From NCBI GenBank assembly GCA_028286605.1, contig JAQBRE010000007.1, positions 57,524 through 121,523 on the forward strand: 64,000 nt of DNA. Direction: 5' to 3'. Under the pieces are notes generated by a model, which had not been told where the DNA came from, made no database searches, and worked only from the letters and a program-made list of their open reading frames with translations. Below, one piece after another: positions 25,537 to 35,200 of this stretch. Numbering within the stretch: position 1 is the stretch's first letter; each line of letters starts with the position of its first letter. Made by a program: the position numbers and the translations under genes. The DNA comes from Parcubacteria group bacterium. Lineage in GTDB: Bacteria; Patescibacteria; Paceibacteria; UBA9973; UBA2103.

Positions 25537-26208
25537 ATGGCAAACAACGGACCAGCAACCATAGCTGCCGTACGGGGAATCCGTGCAGGGCAGAAGGCAC
25601 TGACCAAGAAGTGGAGCTTCATGGCAGTTTTTGCGTTGGTATTCCTTAGCTCGTTCGGCAGCCTCGCGGCGCTGGACCTGCTTCCGGATGCTTCCAAGGC
25701 AGAGGCTGCAAAGCCCGCAACTACTACTCTTACGGCTTCAGCCGTAGAGGCAGCGCCGACTCCTGAACTCCCGACTAAGATCGAGATTCCTGCTATCAAG
25801 CTTTCCGTTACCGTATCGAACCCAACGTCCACTGATGCGCAGGTACTGGATAATGCGCTCCTCACCGGAGCCGTCCGTTACCCGTCTTCATCAGAACTTG
25901 GGGAACAAGGGAATGTAATCATATTTGGCCACTCGAGCTACCTGCCAATCGTGAACAACCCCGCCTACAAAACCTTCGATGGCATCCAGAACCTGAAGAC
26001 CGGCGACCGCATCACGGTTACCGGTTCCGGTCATACCTATGTATATTCTGTGCAGTCGGTACAGAAGGAGAACACAGCGACCGGCGCAATTCCTCTTACG
26101 GTTTCAGGCAGCGTACTTACGCTCGCTACCTGTAACTCGTTCGAGACTACGTCAGACCGTTTCGTCGTTACGGCGAATCTTGTCGAGAGCGACCCGCTCG
26201 GAGCGTAA
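25537..26208 (+). CDS. sortase
   Basis: 223 aa. A membrane-anchored transpeptidase that cleaves a sorting motif and joins surface proteins to an acceptor. A transmembrane helix (about 27-48), an Ala/Thr linker and the sortase barrel (about 80-223) are visible. The catalytic triad is His132 in IIFGHSSYLP, Cys199 in TLATC, and Arg208 in DRFVV. Class is uncertain (D or E-like by length). The ATG at 25537 follows a TTGACA (25495-25500) promoter. A likely substrate, a protein with an IPYTG motif followed by a helix and Arg residues, lies 1.4 kb downstream. Confidence 0.93.
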   Translation: MANNGPATIAAVRGIRAGQKALTKKWSFMAVFALVFLSSFGSLAALDLLPDASKAEAAKPATTTLTASAVEAAPTPELPTKIEIPAIKLSVTVSNPTSTDAQVLDNALLTGAVRYPSSSELGEQGNVIIFGHSSYLPIVNNPAYKTFDGIQNLKTGDRITVTGSGHTYVYSVQSVQKENTATGAIPLTVSGSVLTLATCNSFETTSDRFVVTANLVESDPLGA

Positions 26209-26297
26209 GCTCTTATCGGATCGCTCGCGGTAAGCAATTACTTCGAGCCTCGCCCGCAAGGGATGGAGCAACCCAGAACCTTAATAGGAGAATCGCG

Positions 26298-27503
26298 ATG
26301 AAAATCGCCCTACTCGCGGCGTTGCTCCTCATCGGCGCGACGGCCGCAACGGCCCAAACCATCCCGCAACCCATCATCCACAAGGAAGCTACGGCTACGG
26401 CCACGACCAAGACGCCTGATGGGAAGGTGATCACGCAGACGAGCAAGGTTGCTACGGACACTCCGGTGGCTGTACCCCCTGCGAAACCTGCGCCGCCGGC
26501 TCCGAAGGCGCAATCTGCGCCCCCGAAGCCTGCGGCTACGCCGACTACTGCTCATAGGGTTCATCCCTACGAACAAGTGGTGGTCGGCATGAAGAATAAC
26601 CAGGACCTCGCCAATCACATTGACGCGAGCCTGGCCATCGATCCGACTGGTAATCGTCCGGTTAACTTGGCCATGTGCCAACCGAATGGCTATTCATGCG
26701 GGACGCCAAACATTCTACTGAGACTTGCTCTTAGGTCGGATCCCGACCGAAAGGGCAGGCTGACGCTGCAGAATCTTTCGGCCTTCGTGCGGATTCTCGT
26801 CCTCGCCAAAGACTCTGATCCTCCGGGATCGCAGCGCTGGATGGGATGCATCCTCCGTAACACGAAACAGGAAAAATGGGACTGCATGACGCGGCCCTAT
26901 GACCCGGGTGAGAAGGTCTACGTCGATCCCGAGAACATGAAGCCGGTGATACCGCTTAACTGCGTCAACTTCATCGGGGACATTGTTCCCGAAAATGGTT
27001 GCGCGTACATCTACTTCAGTCTGCACGAGACTGACGAGGTGCACGTTGGTCCTGAGCAGGACAATCTCAAGTATTCTGAAGACGACGTCTGCCGGCCTGC
27101 AATTCAGGAGCCGAACGACAACGAATTCAGAAGTGCATTGATCTTCGATCAGTGCCCTCGAGTTGTCTGCAATAACCTCGGAAAGTGGTTCAGCTTCAAA
27201 GCGCCGGTTTCTGGAATCTACATCCTCCGGCTGCCCAAGAGCGTCGCCTATTCCGATGTCGTACTCGACTTCTGTGATCTGTTTGCGGACGGTACTCAAA
27301 CCGTTCCGAGCCAGATCTCGAAGACGGCCTACACTCGGCGCTGGCGTGCCTATCTCGACTTCCCAGACAAAGAGATGTCGAAGGCGTCGCGCGCAGAAAT
27401 CAGCTGGGTCGGCACGGTGCGTACCTGGGAGCTGTCTGACAAGCGGGCCTTCAAAGGCATGCGCCCCGCACCGGATCAACCAGTCGGGACACCGCCGAAG
27501 TAG
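26298..27503 (+). CDS. exported orphan protein, SD-led
   Basis: 401 aa, not recognised. A signal peptide (MKIALLAALLLIGATAATAQ) leads into a Pro/Ala/Thr/Lys linker (about 25-95) and a globular domain with at least ten cysteines (for example QPNGYSCGTP, RWMGCILRNTKQEKWDC, LNCVNFIGDIVPENGCAY, DQCPRVVCNN), probably disulfide-bonded and extracytoplasmic. Unlike the core genes it has a clear Shine-Dalgarno sequence (AGGAG, 26286-26290, 7 nt before ATG) and codon use that differs from its neighbours. It stands between the sortase and its probable substrate but has its own terminator, so it may be an independent insertion. Confidence 0.8.
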   Translation: MKIALLAALLLIGATAATAQTIPQPIIHKEATATATTKTPDGKVITQTSKVATDTPVAVPPAKPAPPAPKAQSAPPKPAATPTTAHRVHPYEQVVVGMKNNQDLANHIDASLAIDPTGNRPVNLAMCQPNGYSCGTPNILLRLALRSDPDRKGRLTLQNLSAFVRILVLAKDSDPPGSQRWMGCILRNTKQEKWDCMTRPYDPGEKVYVDPENMKPVIPLNCVNFIGDIVPENGCAYIYFSLHETDEVHVGPEQDNLKYSEDDVCRPAIQEPNDNEFRSALIFDQCPRVVCNNLGKWFSFKAPVSGIYILRLPKSVAYSDVVLDFCDLFADGTQTVPSQISKTAYTRRWRAYLDFPDKEMSKASRAEISWVGTVRTWELSDKRAFKGMRPAPDQPVGTPPK

Positions 27504-27510
27504 GAAGGTA

Positions 27511-27550
27511 GTGGTGAGCGCTTCGGTGCTCACCACACCTCTCCTTTTTT
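27511..27550 (+). terminator. terminator of the SD-led exported gene
   Basis: GTGGTGAGC pairs with GCTCACCAC around a cttcgg-type loop; a run of T follows at 27545-27550. Confidence 0.8.
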
Positions 27551-27610
27551 ATACGCCGCACTGCGGCAGGGAATTATTTCACAAATTACTAGCGTGCGAC
27601 GAAAACACCT

Positions 27611-29680
27611 ATGACAACAACACAAACCAACAAAAAGAATATGAAGCTCCAGCCGATCCTGTCGGGTGTATTCGCCGTTCTGCTCGTTCTTGCTGCAGGT
27701 ACTGCTGCTGGATATGCATCTGGCTTCGGCTCTCCGGCTGAAGCGTATGCACAGGCATTCGTCGAACCAATCACTATTGTTGCGCCGGTGATTGTCCCTG
27801 TTATTGCACCGGCCCCGGTAATCATTCCTGTCGTGGTCCCTGTCATTCCTATTGTTGTGCCCACAACGGTGGCACAGAGTACTCCATCTACAGCTTCAAA
27901 CCCTACCGTTTCTGAAGCCACCGTTACTTCTGCAGGAAGTGGCGGTGATGACACGATTACCGGTACGCCAGGTAGTGATGTGGTAACTACTGCTGCTACT
28001 GTTTCTGAACTTACTGTCGCGGGTGCGACCGCCAGCGGCGATACCGATTCTCACGGCAAACATCCTTGTTGCCAGACTCAAACTTCTGGCTCAGGCTCAA
28101 CCGTTTCTACTCTTACTATTGATGCACCATCATCAGTTGATACCGATTCTCACGGTACCCATCCTTGTTGCCAGGTTGATGTGACGACTCCATCGACGGT
28201 GGTTACTACGCCTGTCGTTACGACTCCGGTAGGAACGACACCTGTCGTAGTTACACCACCCACCACGACGCCACCCGGCGGCTGTACGAGCAACTGTACT
28301 CCGCCCCCCACTGGCGCTGCGTGTATTTCACTTACGGCAACGCCGACAACGATTAATTCTGGTGATGCGGTCACGCTTACGTGGCAGACCAGTAATGCGA
28401 CCTCTATAACTATTGATAATGGCGGAGGCACATTCACTACAGCGACGGGCACTACGATCGTGCACCCGACTACTAACACGACATACACCGCGACTGTTTC
28501 CAATGGAACGCAGAGCGTGCAGTGTAAGGCTACGGTAACTATTGCAGCAACAACGACGCCACCCGGCGGCGGTTGTACCACTGACTGCGGCACCTCAACT
28601 ACGACACCCCCAGGCGGAGGTTGTACTACCGACTGTGGCACTTCAACTACGACGCCACCCGGCGGAGGCGGAGGCTGCGTCACTAATTGTGGTGGCGGTG
28701 GAGGAGGGGGCGGTGGAGGCGGCCCGAGCATCTTGCTCGCGTCTTCCCAGCCGCTTGCATCCGTCTATCTTTCGCAGATTCCGTATACGGGTCTCGATCT
28801 CGGGCCTGTCGGTACGGCCATCTATTGGCTGACACTTATCATCTGGAGTCTTGCTGCTGCGTATCTGATTCTGTTCGCCGGCGTACCGTTCGCGCTTCGC
28901 CGTGCAAAGAGTTTTGGCGGCAGCGTACAGACTGCGCTTAATGCGCAGCCAGCTGCACCGGCGCCCATGCCAGCGTATGAAGCTCCGACTTCTGCACCAA
29001 TGCCGGTAGCGTCGATTCCTACGTATGTGCCACCAGCACCAGCTGCTCACATTGCTCCGATCGAAGTGTATGCAGCGTCAGTTGCAACACCTTCGCACAG
29101 CGTGCTTTCTCGCGACGGCTTCAAGTCCTTCGCGACCGGTGACGCGCTCACTATCGACGACATCGTAAAGGGACTTTCCCGCGAGTCCGGCATGGTATTC
29201 TCGCAGCACCTCGAAGAGGAAGCTCCGGCACCTATGCCCGCGTACGAAGCGCCAGTAGCAATGCCGAAGGAAGAGGCAAAGCTTGAGCGCGTTGCTCCTG
29301 CGTTCACGCTTTCTCAGGAAGCGTCTGCAAATATTGCACCTGCGATCGTGTACTCGGATGATGTCTCTGGATTCCTTAGCGCACTCCTTTCAGGAGATCG
29401 CGACACTGTCTTCGGTACGCTTCGCAATGTGAATCGTGCGGGTGGCGATACGCAGGACTTCCTTGCGCACGCTGTCTGTGCCCTCGACGATGCCTATCGT
29501 GCGCGTATCGACGGTACCTCGGTTCATCCTGAAATCGCACGCATCACCTCTGATTGCGCGACGAACTTCCTTGAGCGCCTCGTCTCTTCGCTCGCAACGG
29601 CTATCGATGCAAGCTACTCAGCTGGCCTCACCGGTTCGAAGCTTGCGATCACTCGCGCGCTTGCTGTGGTGAACGGATAA
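27611..29680 (+). CDS. large surface protein with internal IPYTG sorting-like signal
   Basis: 689 aa. A signal peptide (about 11-48) is followed by a Val/Pro/Ile strand-rich region, two copies of a DTDSHG(K/T)HPCCQ motif (145-155 and 178-188), Thr/Pro linkers, an Ig-like domain (about 237-311), three TTPPGGGC-type Cys repeats and a poly-Gly stretch. At 390-394 is IPYTG, then a helix (about 401-427) and ALRRAKSF, which together look like a sortase signal. Unusually about 260 more residues follow, with APMPAYEAP repeats and a helical C-terminal domain, so this part would be cytoplasmic. The sortase gene upstream makes the pairing plausible. Start 27611 is uncertain; 27641 is possible. Confidence 0.8.
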   Translation: MTTTQTNKKNMKLQPILSGVFAVLLVLAAGTAAGYASGFGSPAEAYAQAFVEPITIVAPVIVPVIAPAPVIIPVVVPVIPIVVPTTVAQSTPSTASNPTVSEATVTSAGSGGDDTITGTPGSDVVTTAATVSELTVAGATASGDTDSHGKHPCCQTQTSGSGSTVSTLTIDAPSSVDTDSHGTHPCCQVDVTTPSTVVTTPVVTTPVGTTPVVVTPPTTTPPGGCTSNCTPPPTGAACISLTATPTTINSGDAVTLTWQTSNATSITIDNGGGTFTTATGTTIVHPTTNTTYTATVSNGTQSVQCKATVTIAATTTPPGGGCTTDCGTSTTTPPGGGCTTDCGTSTTTPPGGGGGCVTNCGGGGGGGGGGGPSILLASSQPLASVYLSQIPYTGLDLGPVGTAIYWLTLIIWSLAAAYLILFAGVPFALRRAKSFGGSVQTALNAQPAAPAPMPAYEAPTSAPMPVASIPTYVPPAPAAHIAPIEVYAASVATPSHSVLSRDGFKSFATGDALTIDDIVKGLSRESGMVFSQHLEEEAPAPMPAYEAPVAMPKEEAKLERVAPAFTLSQEASANIAPAIVYSDDVSGFLSALLSGDRDTVFGTLRNVNRAGGDTQDFLAHAVCALDDAYRARIDGTSVHPEIARITSDCATNFLERLVSSLATAIDASYSAGLTGSKLAITRALAVVNG

Positions 29681-29697
29681 GAGAATTAACATAAAGT

Positions 29698-29735
29698 AAA
29701 AGGAAAGAGCCCGCTTCGCGGGCTCTTTCCTTTTT
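29698..29735 (+). terminator. terminator of the IPYTG protein gene
   Basis: AAAAGGAAAGAGCCCGC pairs with GCGGGCTCTTTCCTTTT; strong and symmetric. Confidence 0.9.
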
Positions 29736-29790
29736 ATATATCTAGGGTATAATTAAACGGAAGTTCACACGAGTTCATTGGGAGGGAATA

Positions 29791-30045
29791 ATGCGAACCG
29801 ATAGAGGTAAAGTCGTCGACATCCGCGGATATCGCGCACCGAGGCTGATACACGGGTACGATCTCGTCTCAGTACTCGCCTTTATTTTAGTTGGAGGCTG
29901 GCTGCTGTATGCGCTAATCGCGAGCATCTCGCTGGGTTCGCCCAAGCATGTGCCGCGTGAAGCAATGCCAACCGCGTCCGACACCATACGCGGCCTGGAC
30001 TCGACGCTGATCAACCAGTACCAATCGCCGCCGCGCTACCGCTAG
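29791..30045 (+). CDS. 84-aa membrane protein, SD-led orphan
   Basis: Not recognised. One transmembrane helix (about 27-50, LVSVLAFILVGGWLLYALI) lies between a basic N-terminus and a polar tail ending in QYQSPPRYR. Expression signals differ from the core genes: TATAAT at 29748-29753, a 5' UTR of about 30 nt and a strong SD (GGGAGG, 29780-29785) 5 nt before ATG. The phrase TTCATTGGGAG in its leader recurs before the SD-led gene at 36094. It has its own terminator, so it is a free-standing single-gene unit. Confidence 0.75.
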   Translation: MRTDRGKVVDIRGYRAPRLIHGYDLVSVLAFILVGGWLLYALIASISLGSPKHVPREAMPTASDTIRGLDSTLINQYQSPPRYR

Positions 30046-30065
30046 CGCATGCACGTTGCATACGA

Positions 30066-30094
30066 AAAACGCCGAGCCCTTAGGCTCGGCGTTT
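30066..30094. terminator. bidirectional terminator
   Basis: AAAACGCCGAGCC pairs with GGCTCGGCGTTTT around CTTA. It lies between the small orphan gene and the convergent thrS. Confidence 0.9.
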
Positions 30095-30116
30095 TCTCTT
30101 GCGTTACGTTCGTGTC

Positions 30117-31859
30117 TTACGCGCGGTTCGCGATCTCTTTCTTTACTCGTTCTACGAAATCTCCCACAGGCACCGCATCGAGTTTTCCTTCGTCACGGCT
30201 CTCGACGGTAACGGTCTTCGCCTCAGACTCTGCATCACCGATAACGAGGACGTACGGAATCTTCAAGCCCTTCGCGTTACGAATGCGCTTGCCAAGGGAA
30301 TCACCATCATCCATTTCTGCACGAATACCCGCAGTACGTAGCTGCGCAAGAACTTCTTCGCCATACTCCGTATGCTTTTCTGAAACCGGAAGGACACGCA
30401 CCTGTATCGGCGCAAGCCAGGTAGGGAAGGCACCAGCCGTATGTTCGATGTATACGCCCATGAAGCGGTCGATCGTACCGAGCAGCGCCTTGTGAATCAT
30501 GACCGGAGTCTTCTTTGTTCCATCTGAATCAGTATATTCAAGGCTGAAGCGCTGTGGTTGCACGAAGTCGAGTTGCTCTGTCGCGCACTGCCACTCACGG
30601 CCGAGCGCATCAACCACCATGATGTCGATCTTCGGACCATAGAACGCAGCTTCGCCAGGCGCGACTTCGTAGTTCAGTTCGAGTTTCTTCGCCACTTCAA
30701 GAATAGTCGCCTCTGCTTCTTTCCAGAGCTGCGGGTCACCAAGATATTTCTCCGGCTTCGCAGAATCACTGAAGGAAAGGCGCGCGCGGAATTCCATGCC
30801 GAGGGTGCCGTACATCTTCTTGATCATGTTCATGATCGCTTCGAATTCTCCCTGGATCTGGTCAGGACGGCAGAAGATGTGTGCGTCATCTTGCGTAAGG
30901 GAACGGACACGGGTAAGGCCAGAAAGTTCGCCGGTCTTCTCATCGCGATAACAGGTCGTGGTTTCCATATAGCGAACAGGGAGGTCGCGGTAGCTACGCG
31001 GCTTTGCAGCGTAGATCTGCGTGTGGTGCGGGCAGTTCATCGGCTTGAGCGCGAACTCGTCTGAAGACTCTTGGCTCTTAACGAGGAAGAGCTCGTCACC
31101 GAACTTATCCCAATGGCCGGACGTCTTATACAGGTCGATCTTCGTGATGTGCGGAATCCATACTTTCTGGAATCCATGAGCGCGCTGCAATTCTTCTGAG
31201 AACTTCGCGAGTTCTTCGCGGATGATCGTGCCGTTCGGCGTATAGAGAGGGAGGCCGGAACCAACAAGCGGAGAGAAGGTGAAGAGATCGAGCTCAACGC
31301 CCAGCTTGCGGTGGTCGCGCTTCTTCGCGTCTTCTATTTTCTCGTGATACGCAGCAAGGTCTTCCTTCGTGTCGAAGGCGAGGCCGTATATGCGCGTGAG
31401 CATCGGATTCTTCTCGTCACCGCGCCAGTATGCGCCCGCGATACGGTCGAGCGTGAATGAATCTGCTTTGATGTCTTTCGACGGGTGCTCGCTATGGCCG
31501 CCACGGCAGAGGTCGGTAAAATCTCCGGCAGTGTAGAGCGTTATCTTTTCGCCGGACTGCACGATGCCGTTGATGAGTTCGAGCTTGAAGGGATTTCCTT
31601 CGAACCGAGCGCGAGCATCTGCTTCGGATACTTCAGTGCCCGTCATATCGCTCCACGAGGGAAGCATCTCGCGCATCGAATTCTCAAGCTCAGCTAAATC
31701 AGCTTCACCAGGCATGTCGCCACCAGTGAAATCGAAGTCATAATAAAAGCCATTTTCGACAGCCGGGCCGATGGTTGGCTTAGCATGTGGGTACCGCTCC
31801 GCTACGGCTGCAGCCAATAAATGAGCCAATGTGTGGCGCTTTTCTTCGAGGGAAGTCAT
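30117..31859 (-). CDS. thrS: threonine-tRNA ligase without TGS domain
   Basis: 580 aa, against about 640. The N-terminal TGS domain is missing: the protein starts directly with the editing domain (TSLEEKRHTLAHLLAAAV, then DLCRGGHSEHPSKDI, which keep the HxxxH and CxxxH pairs). The class II core has YTPNGTIIREELAKFSEE, ALKPMNCPHHTQIY with the zinc Cys, FRDEKTGELSGLTRVRS-like motif 2 (written here as YRDEKTGELSGLTRVR), and PVMIHKALLGTIDRFMG. The C-terminal anticodon-binding domain (VRVLPVSEKH) is present. ATG 31859 is chosen because TATTCT on the minus strand (31866-31871) ends 6 nt before it. Confidence 0.95.
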   Translation of the reverse strand: MTSLEEKRHTLAHLLAAAVAERYPHAKPTIGPAVENGFYYDFDFTGGDMPGEADLAELENSMREMLPSWSDMTGTEVSEADARARFEGNPFKLELINGIVQSGEKITLYTAGDFTDLCRGGHSEHPSKDIKADSFTLDRIAGAYWRGDEKNPMLTRIYGLAFDTKEDLAAYHEKIEDAKKRDHRKLGVELDLFTFSPLVGSGLPLYTPNGTIIREELAKFSEELQRAHGFQKVWIPHITKIDLYKTSGHWDKFGDELFLVKSQESSDEFALKPMNCPHHTQIYAAKPRSYRDLPVRYMETTTCYRDEKTGELSGLTRVRSLTQDDAHIFCRPDQIQGEFEAIMNMIKKMYGTLGMEFRARLSFSDSAKPEKYLGDPQLWKEAEATILEVAKKLELNYEVAPGEAAFYGPKIDIMVVDALGREWQCATEQLDFVQPQRFSLEYTDSDGTKKTPVMIHKALLGTIDRFMGVYIEHTAGAFPTWLAPIQVRVLPVSEKHTEYGEEVLAQLRTAGIRAEMDDGDSLGKRIRNAKGLKIPYVLVIGDAESEAKTVTVESRDEGKLDAVPVGDFVERVKKEIANRA

Positions 31860-31896
31860 AGGTATGAGAATACCATAATAGATAAAATATAAGAGA

Positions 31897-31925
31897 AAGG
31901 GCGGCCCTCGGAAGGGCCGCCACTG
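31897..31925 (-). terminator. terminator after the small minus-strand orphan
   Basis: GGCGGCCC pairs with GGGCCGCC; on the minus strand it is followed by a T-rich stretch. It separates the 79-aa gene from thrS. Confidence 0.7.
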
Positions 31926-31934
31926 GCTGAGCAA

Positions 31935-32174
31935 TTAGCTCGTTGATTTTCCGCAGGCCGCTTCGGCCTGGCGCAGCTGGGATCGGAATCCTGCGATGAT
32001 CGAGCGCACGTTAGCAGGAATCGGAATCTCATTCATCCTCGCCTTAGCGATCGCGTTGCTCATTTGATCCAGATCTGTTTCAAGATGAGCAAGCGTATAT
32101 CCGATCAGCTGATTTCCCTCTAGAGGGTTTTGTTGGATTTCCAAGATCTGATCGTGCAGACCGACTTTTAGCAT
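31935..32174 (-). CDS. 79-aa helical protein, SD-led orphan
   Basis: Not recognised. It is fully soluble and probably all-helical (LIGYTLAHLETDLDQMSNAIAKA, IIAGFRSQLRQAEAACG), without signal peptide or membrane segment. On the minus strand it has GAGGAA (32183-32188) 8 nt before ATG and a TATAGT (32212-32217) further upstream, so it has a real 5' UTR, unlike dnaE and thrS around it. It lies between them as a unit with its own terminator. Confidence 0.7.
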   Translation of the reverse strand: MLKVGLHDQILEIQQNPLEGNQLIGYTLAHLETDLDQMSNAIAKARMNEIPIPANVRSIIAGFRSQLRQAEAACGKSTS

Positions 32175-32241
32175 CGTTACATTTCCTCAAGCTGTTGATG
32201 TGCTGTTCAGTACTATATATAACACGAATTGTGATTAATGT

Positions 32242-35200
32242 CTATTCGCTCGTAAGAAGCTTCATGTTTTCTATGGAAAGAGAGGTTTCGCCATTGCGAC
32301 CGGAAACGGTCGCCTTGATAAGCAGACAATTACCGACGACGATCGATCCAACATGATCCTTGTAGATCTTTGGGAAGACGACTCCTTCGATAGAGTCAGT
32401 CTTGTCTTCGAATTTAACGAACGCCATCTTGTCGCCCTTCTTGGTGAGCACGGTGCGAACTTCGGTAACGAGTACAGGAAGAATGACGGGGCGGCCAGCT
32501 TGCGCTTCGGCACGAAGCGATGCAATGGTGGCATTTGCCTTTGCCATCGAAGCTTCATGCGCGTCGAGCGGGTGACCCGAGATATAGATGCCAAGCAGAT
32601 CTTTCTCCCAAATGAGCTGTTCGGTGAGCGACGTCGTTTCCGTTGAAGGAGGAAGCGAAAGTATCGGTGCAGCCATCATGCCACCGAAGAGGGAATCTTG
32701 TGGCGCCTCGCTTGTCGCGTCGCGATGGAAGGCGAGCAATGTTTCGATATGCACGAGCAGGTGACGACGTGCGCTGAAGCGGTCGAGCGCGCCGCACTTT
32801 ATAAGTGACTCCAGTGATTTCCTGTTGAGGCTCTTGTTTGCGACGCGCGAAAGGAAATCGGCGAGCGAAACGAACGTGCCGCGCGCATTGCGTTCGGAAA
32901 GGATCGCTTCGCTGATGCCTTCGCCGAAGTTCTTGATAGTGGTGAGACCGAAACGGATGCCGTCTATCGGACCGCCTTCCGTTGTCGCAACCACCGTGAA
33001 ATCTGTGCCACTCTCGTTTACGTCCGGCGGAAGGACAGGGATGCCGAGGCGCTCGCACTCTGCGACGAAGGTCGCGATGGATTCGGTGTCGCCCGCATCG
33101 GCCGTAAGAACGGCCGCCATGTACTCCACCGGATAATTCGCTTTCATGTACGCGGTCTGATATGCGACCTTTCCGTAGCAGGCAGCATGCGCCTTATTGA
33201 AACCGTACGCAGCGAACGGCTCGATAAGCTTCCAGATGCGCTCGGACTTTTCCTGCGAAAGCTTTCCGAAATCCTTGAACCCGTCGAGCAGCTTCTGCTT
33301 CTGTGCCTCCATTTCCGCCGGAATCTTCTTTCCCATTGCCTTACGAAGCGTGTCTGCCTCAAGCCAGGAATAGCCGCCGAGGTTGATGGCGGTGAGGAGC
33401 ACGTCATCCTGATATACGAGCAGGCCGTACGAGAAATCAAGATAATCTTTCATGCGCTCATCCATGTAGCTGATGAGCTTCGGATTATGCTTGCGTTCGA
33501 TGTATTGCGGAATCGTTTCCATCGGACCCGGACGATACAAGGCAACCATGGCGTTGATGTCATGAATAGTGGAAGGACGGAGCTCCTTCAGGTAGCGCGT
33601 CATGCCGGAACCGTTCAGCTGGAAGAGGCCTTCGGTGTCGCCGCGTGCGAGCATGGCGAATGTCTTCTCATCATCGATAGGCACGGTCTCGATATCGATA
33701 TACATGCCGCGCGTTTCGCGCACGCGATCGATAGCGTCGGAAAGGATGGCGAGGTTCTTGATGCCGAGGAAGTCGAATTTAAGAAGGCCAGCGTCTTCCA
33801 CGGCATGCATGTCGTACTGCGTAATAAGCTTGCCGGTTTTTTGGTCAACCTGCAGCGGTGTCCAGTCAGTAAGCGGCGTCGGAGCGATAACCACGCCGGC
33901 AGCGTGCACGCCCGTGTGTCGCGCACAGCCCTCGATCCGCTGCGCGAGATCTATGATTTCCTTCACATCATCATCTTCGGCATATAGCTCTTTCAGTTCA
34001 GGTTCCAGTTCGAGCGCGCGCTTGATGGTCATTGGGAAACCCTGCGAGCCCATAGGGATGAGCTTCGCGATACGGTCGCCGGTGCCATACGCATGACCGA
34101 GTGCGCGACTGACGTCGCGCACTGCAGCGCGCGCCATCATCGTTCCGAACGTGCCGATCTGCGCGACGTGATCTTCGCCATACTTCCGTTTCGCATACGC
34201 GATCATCTCGTCGCGGCGATTATCGGCGAAGTCCATGTCGATATCCGGTGCCTTCGGACGTTCAGGGTTCAGGAAGCGTTCGAAGGGAAGCTTGTATAAA
34301 AGAGGATCCACGTTCGTGATGCCAGTAAGGTACGAAACAAGCGAGCCGGCGGCCGAACCGCGCGTAGTAGTGAGGATGCCGCTGTTCTTCGCAAAGGTAA
34401 GAAGATCCGACACGCACAGGAAGTACGGCGCGAAGCCTTTGCCAATGATGATATCCAGCTCGTAATCCATGCGCTTCTGCACTTCTTCCGTAAGCTCCAG
34501 GCCGCGCATCGAAAGGCCATCCATCGTCTTCTTGCGCAGCTCTGATTCATGAGTCGCCCCTTCCGGCACCTCGATGTTAGGGAAGTTCCAGCTGCCGAGT
34601 TCCAGCGTTACGTTGCAGCGCTCCGCGATTTCACCCGAACGCTCAACCGCCCCTGGCACACCCCTGAACCACTCGAGCATCTGCTTTTCCGTAACGAAAG
34701 AGAAGTCCTCTTCATCGTTCGCGGTGCGGCCGCCGTACGCGATACGTCGCATCACTTCTGTCGCCTCGCGATCGTCCGATTTCAGATAATACACATCATG
34801 CTGCGCCACTACCGGCACGCCCGCTTTTTCGCCGAGCGCGATTATTTTCTTCATGCGCTCTTCGTGTCCTGCCGCTTTCGGGTGGTGCGTGATTTCAAGG
34901 AACAAGTTTCCTTTGCCGAATATGCTTTGATATTCGGCGAGTGCCGCAGCGGCGCCATTCGCATCGCCCGCCGCAAACAAACGTGATACATCTCCGGCGA
35001 AAGAAGGAATGATCGCGATGATTCCTTCGCTATGCGCACGTAGTAATTCGCGATCCATGCGCGGCTTCTCGAAGAACCCCTCGGTGTACGCAAGGCTCAC
35101 GAGTTTCAATAGATTCTTATACCCCGCATTATTTTCTGCGAGCAGTACGATGCGCGTACGCTTCGCATCCTGCTGCGGGTCTTTATCGAACCTGCTGCGT

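Noticed and set aside
26715..27536. 273-aa open frame on the minus strand
   Set aside because: It lies wholly opposite the SD-led exported gene, lacks a start signal and looks like a shadow frame.
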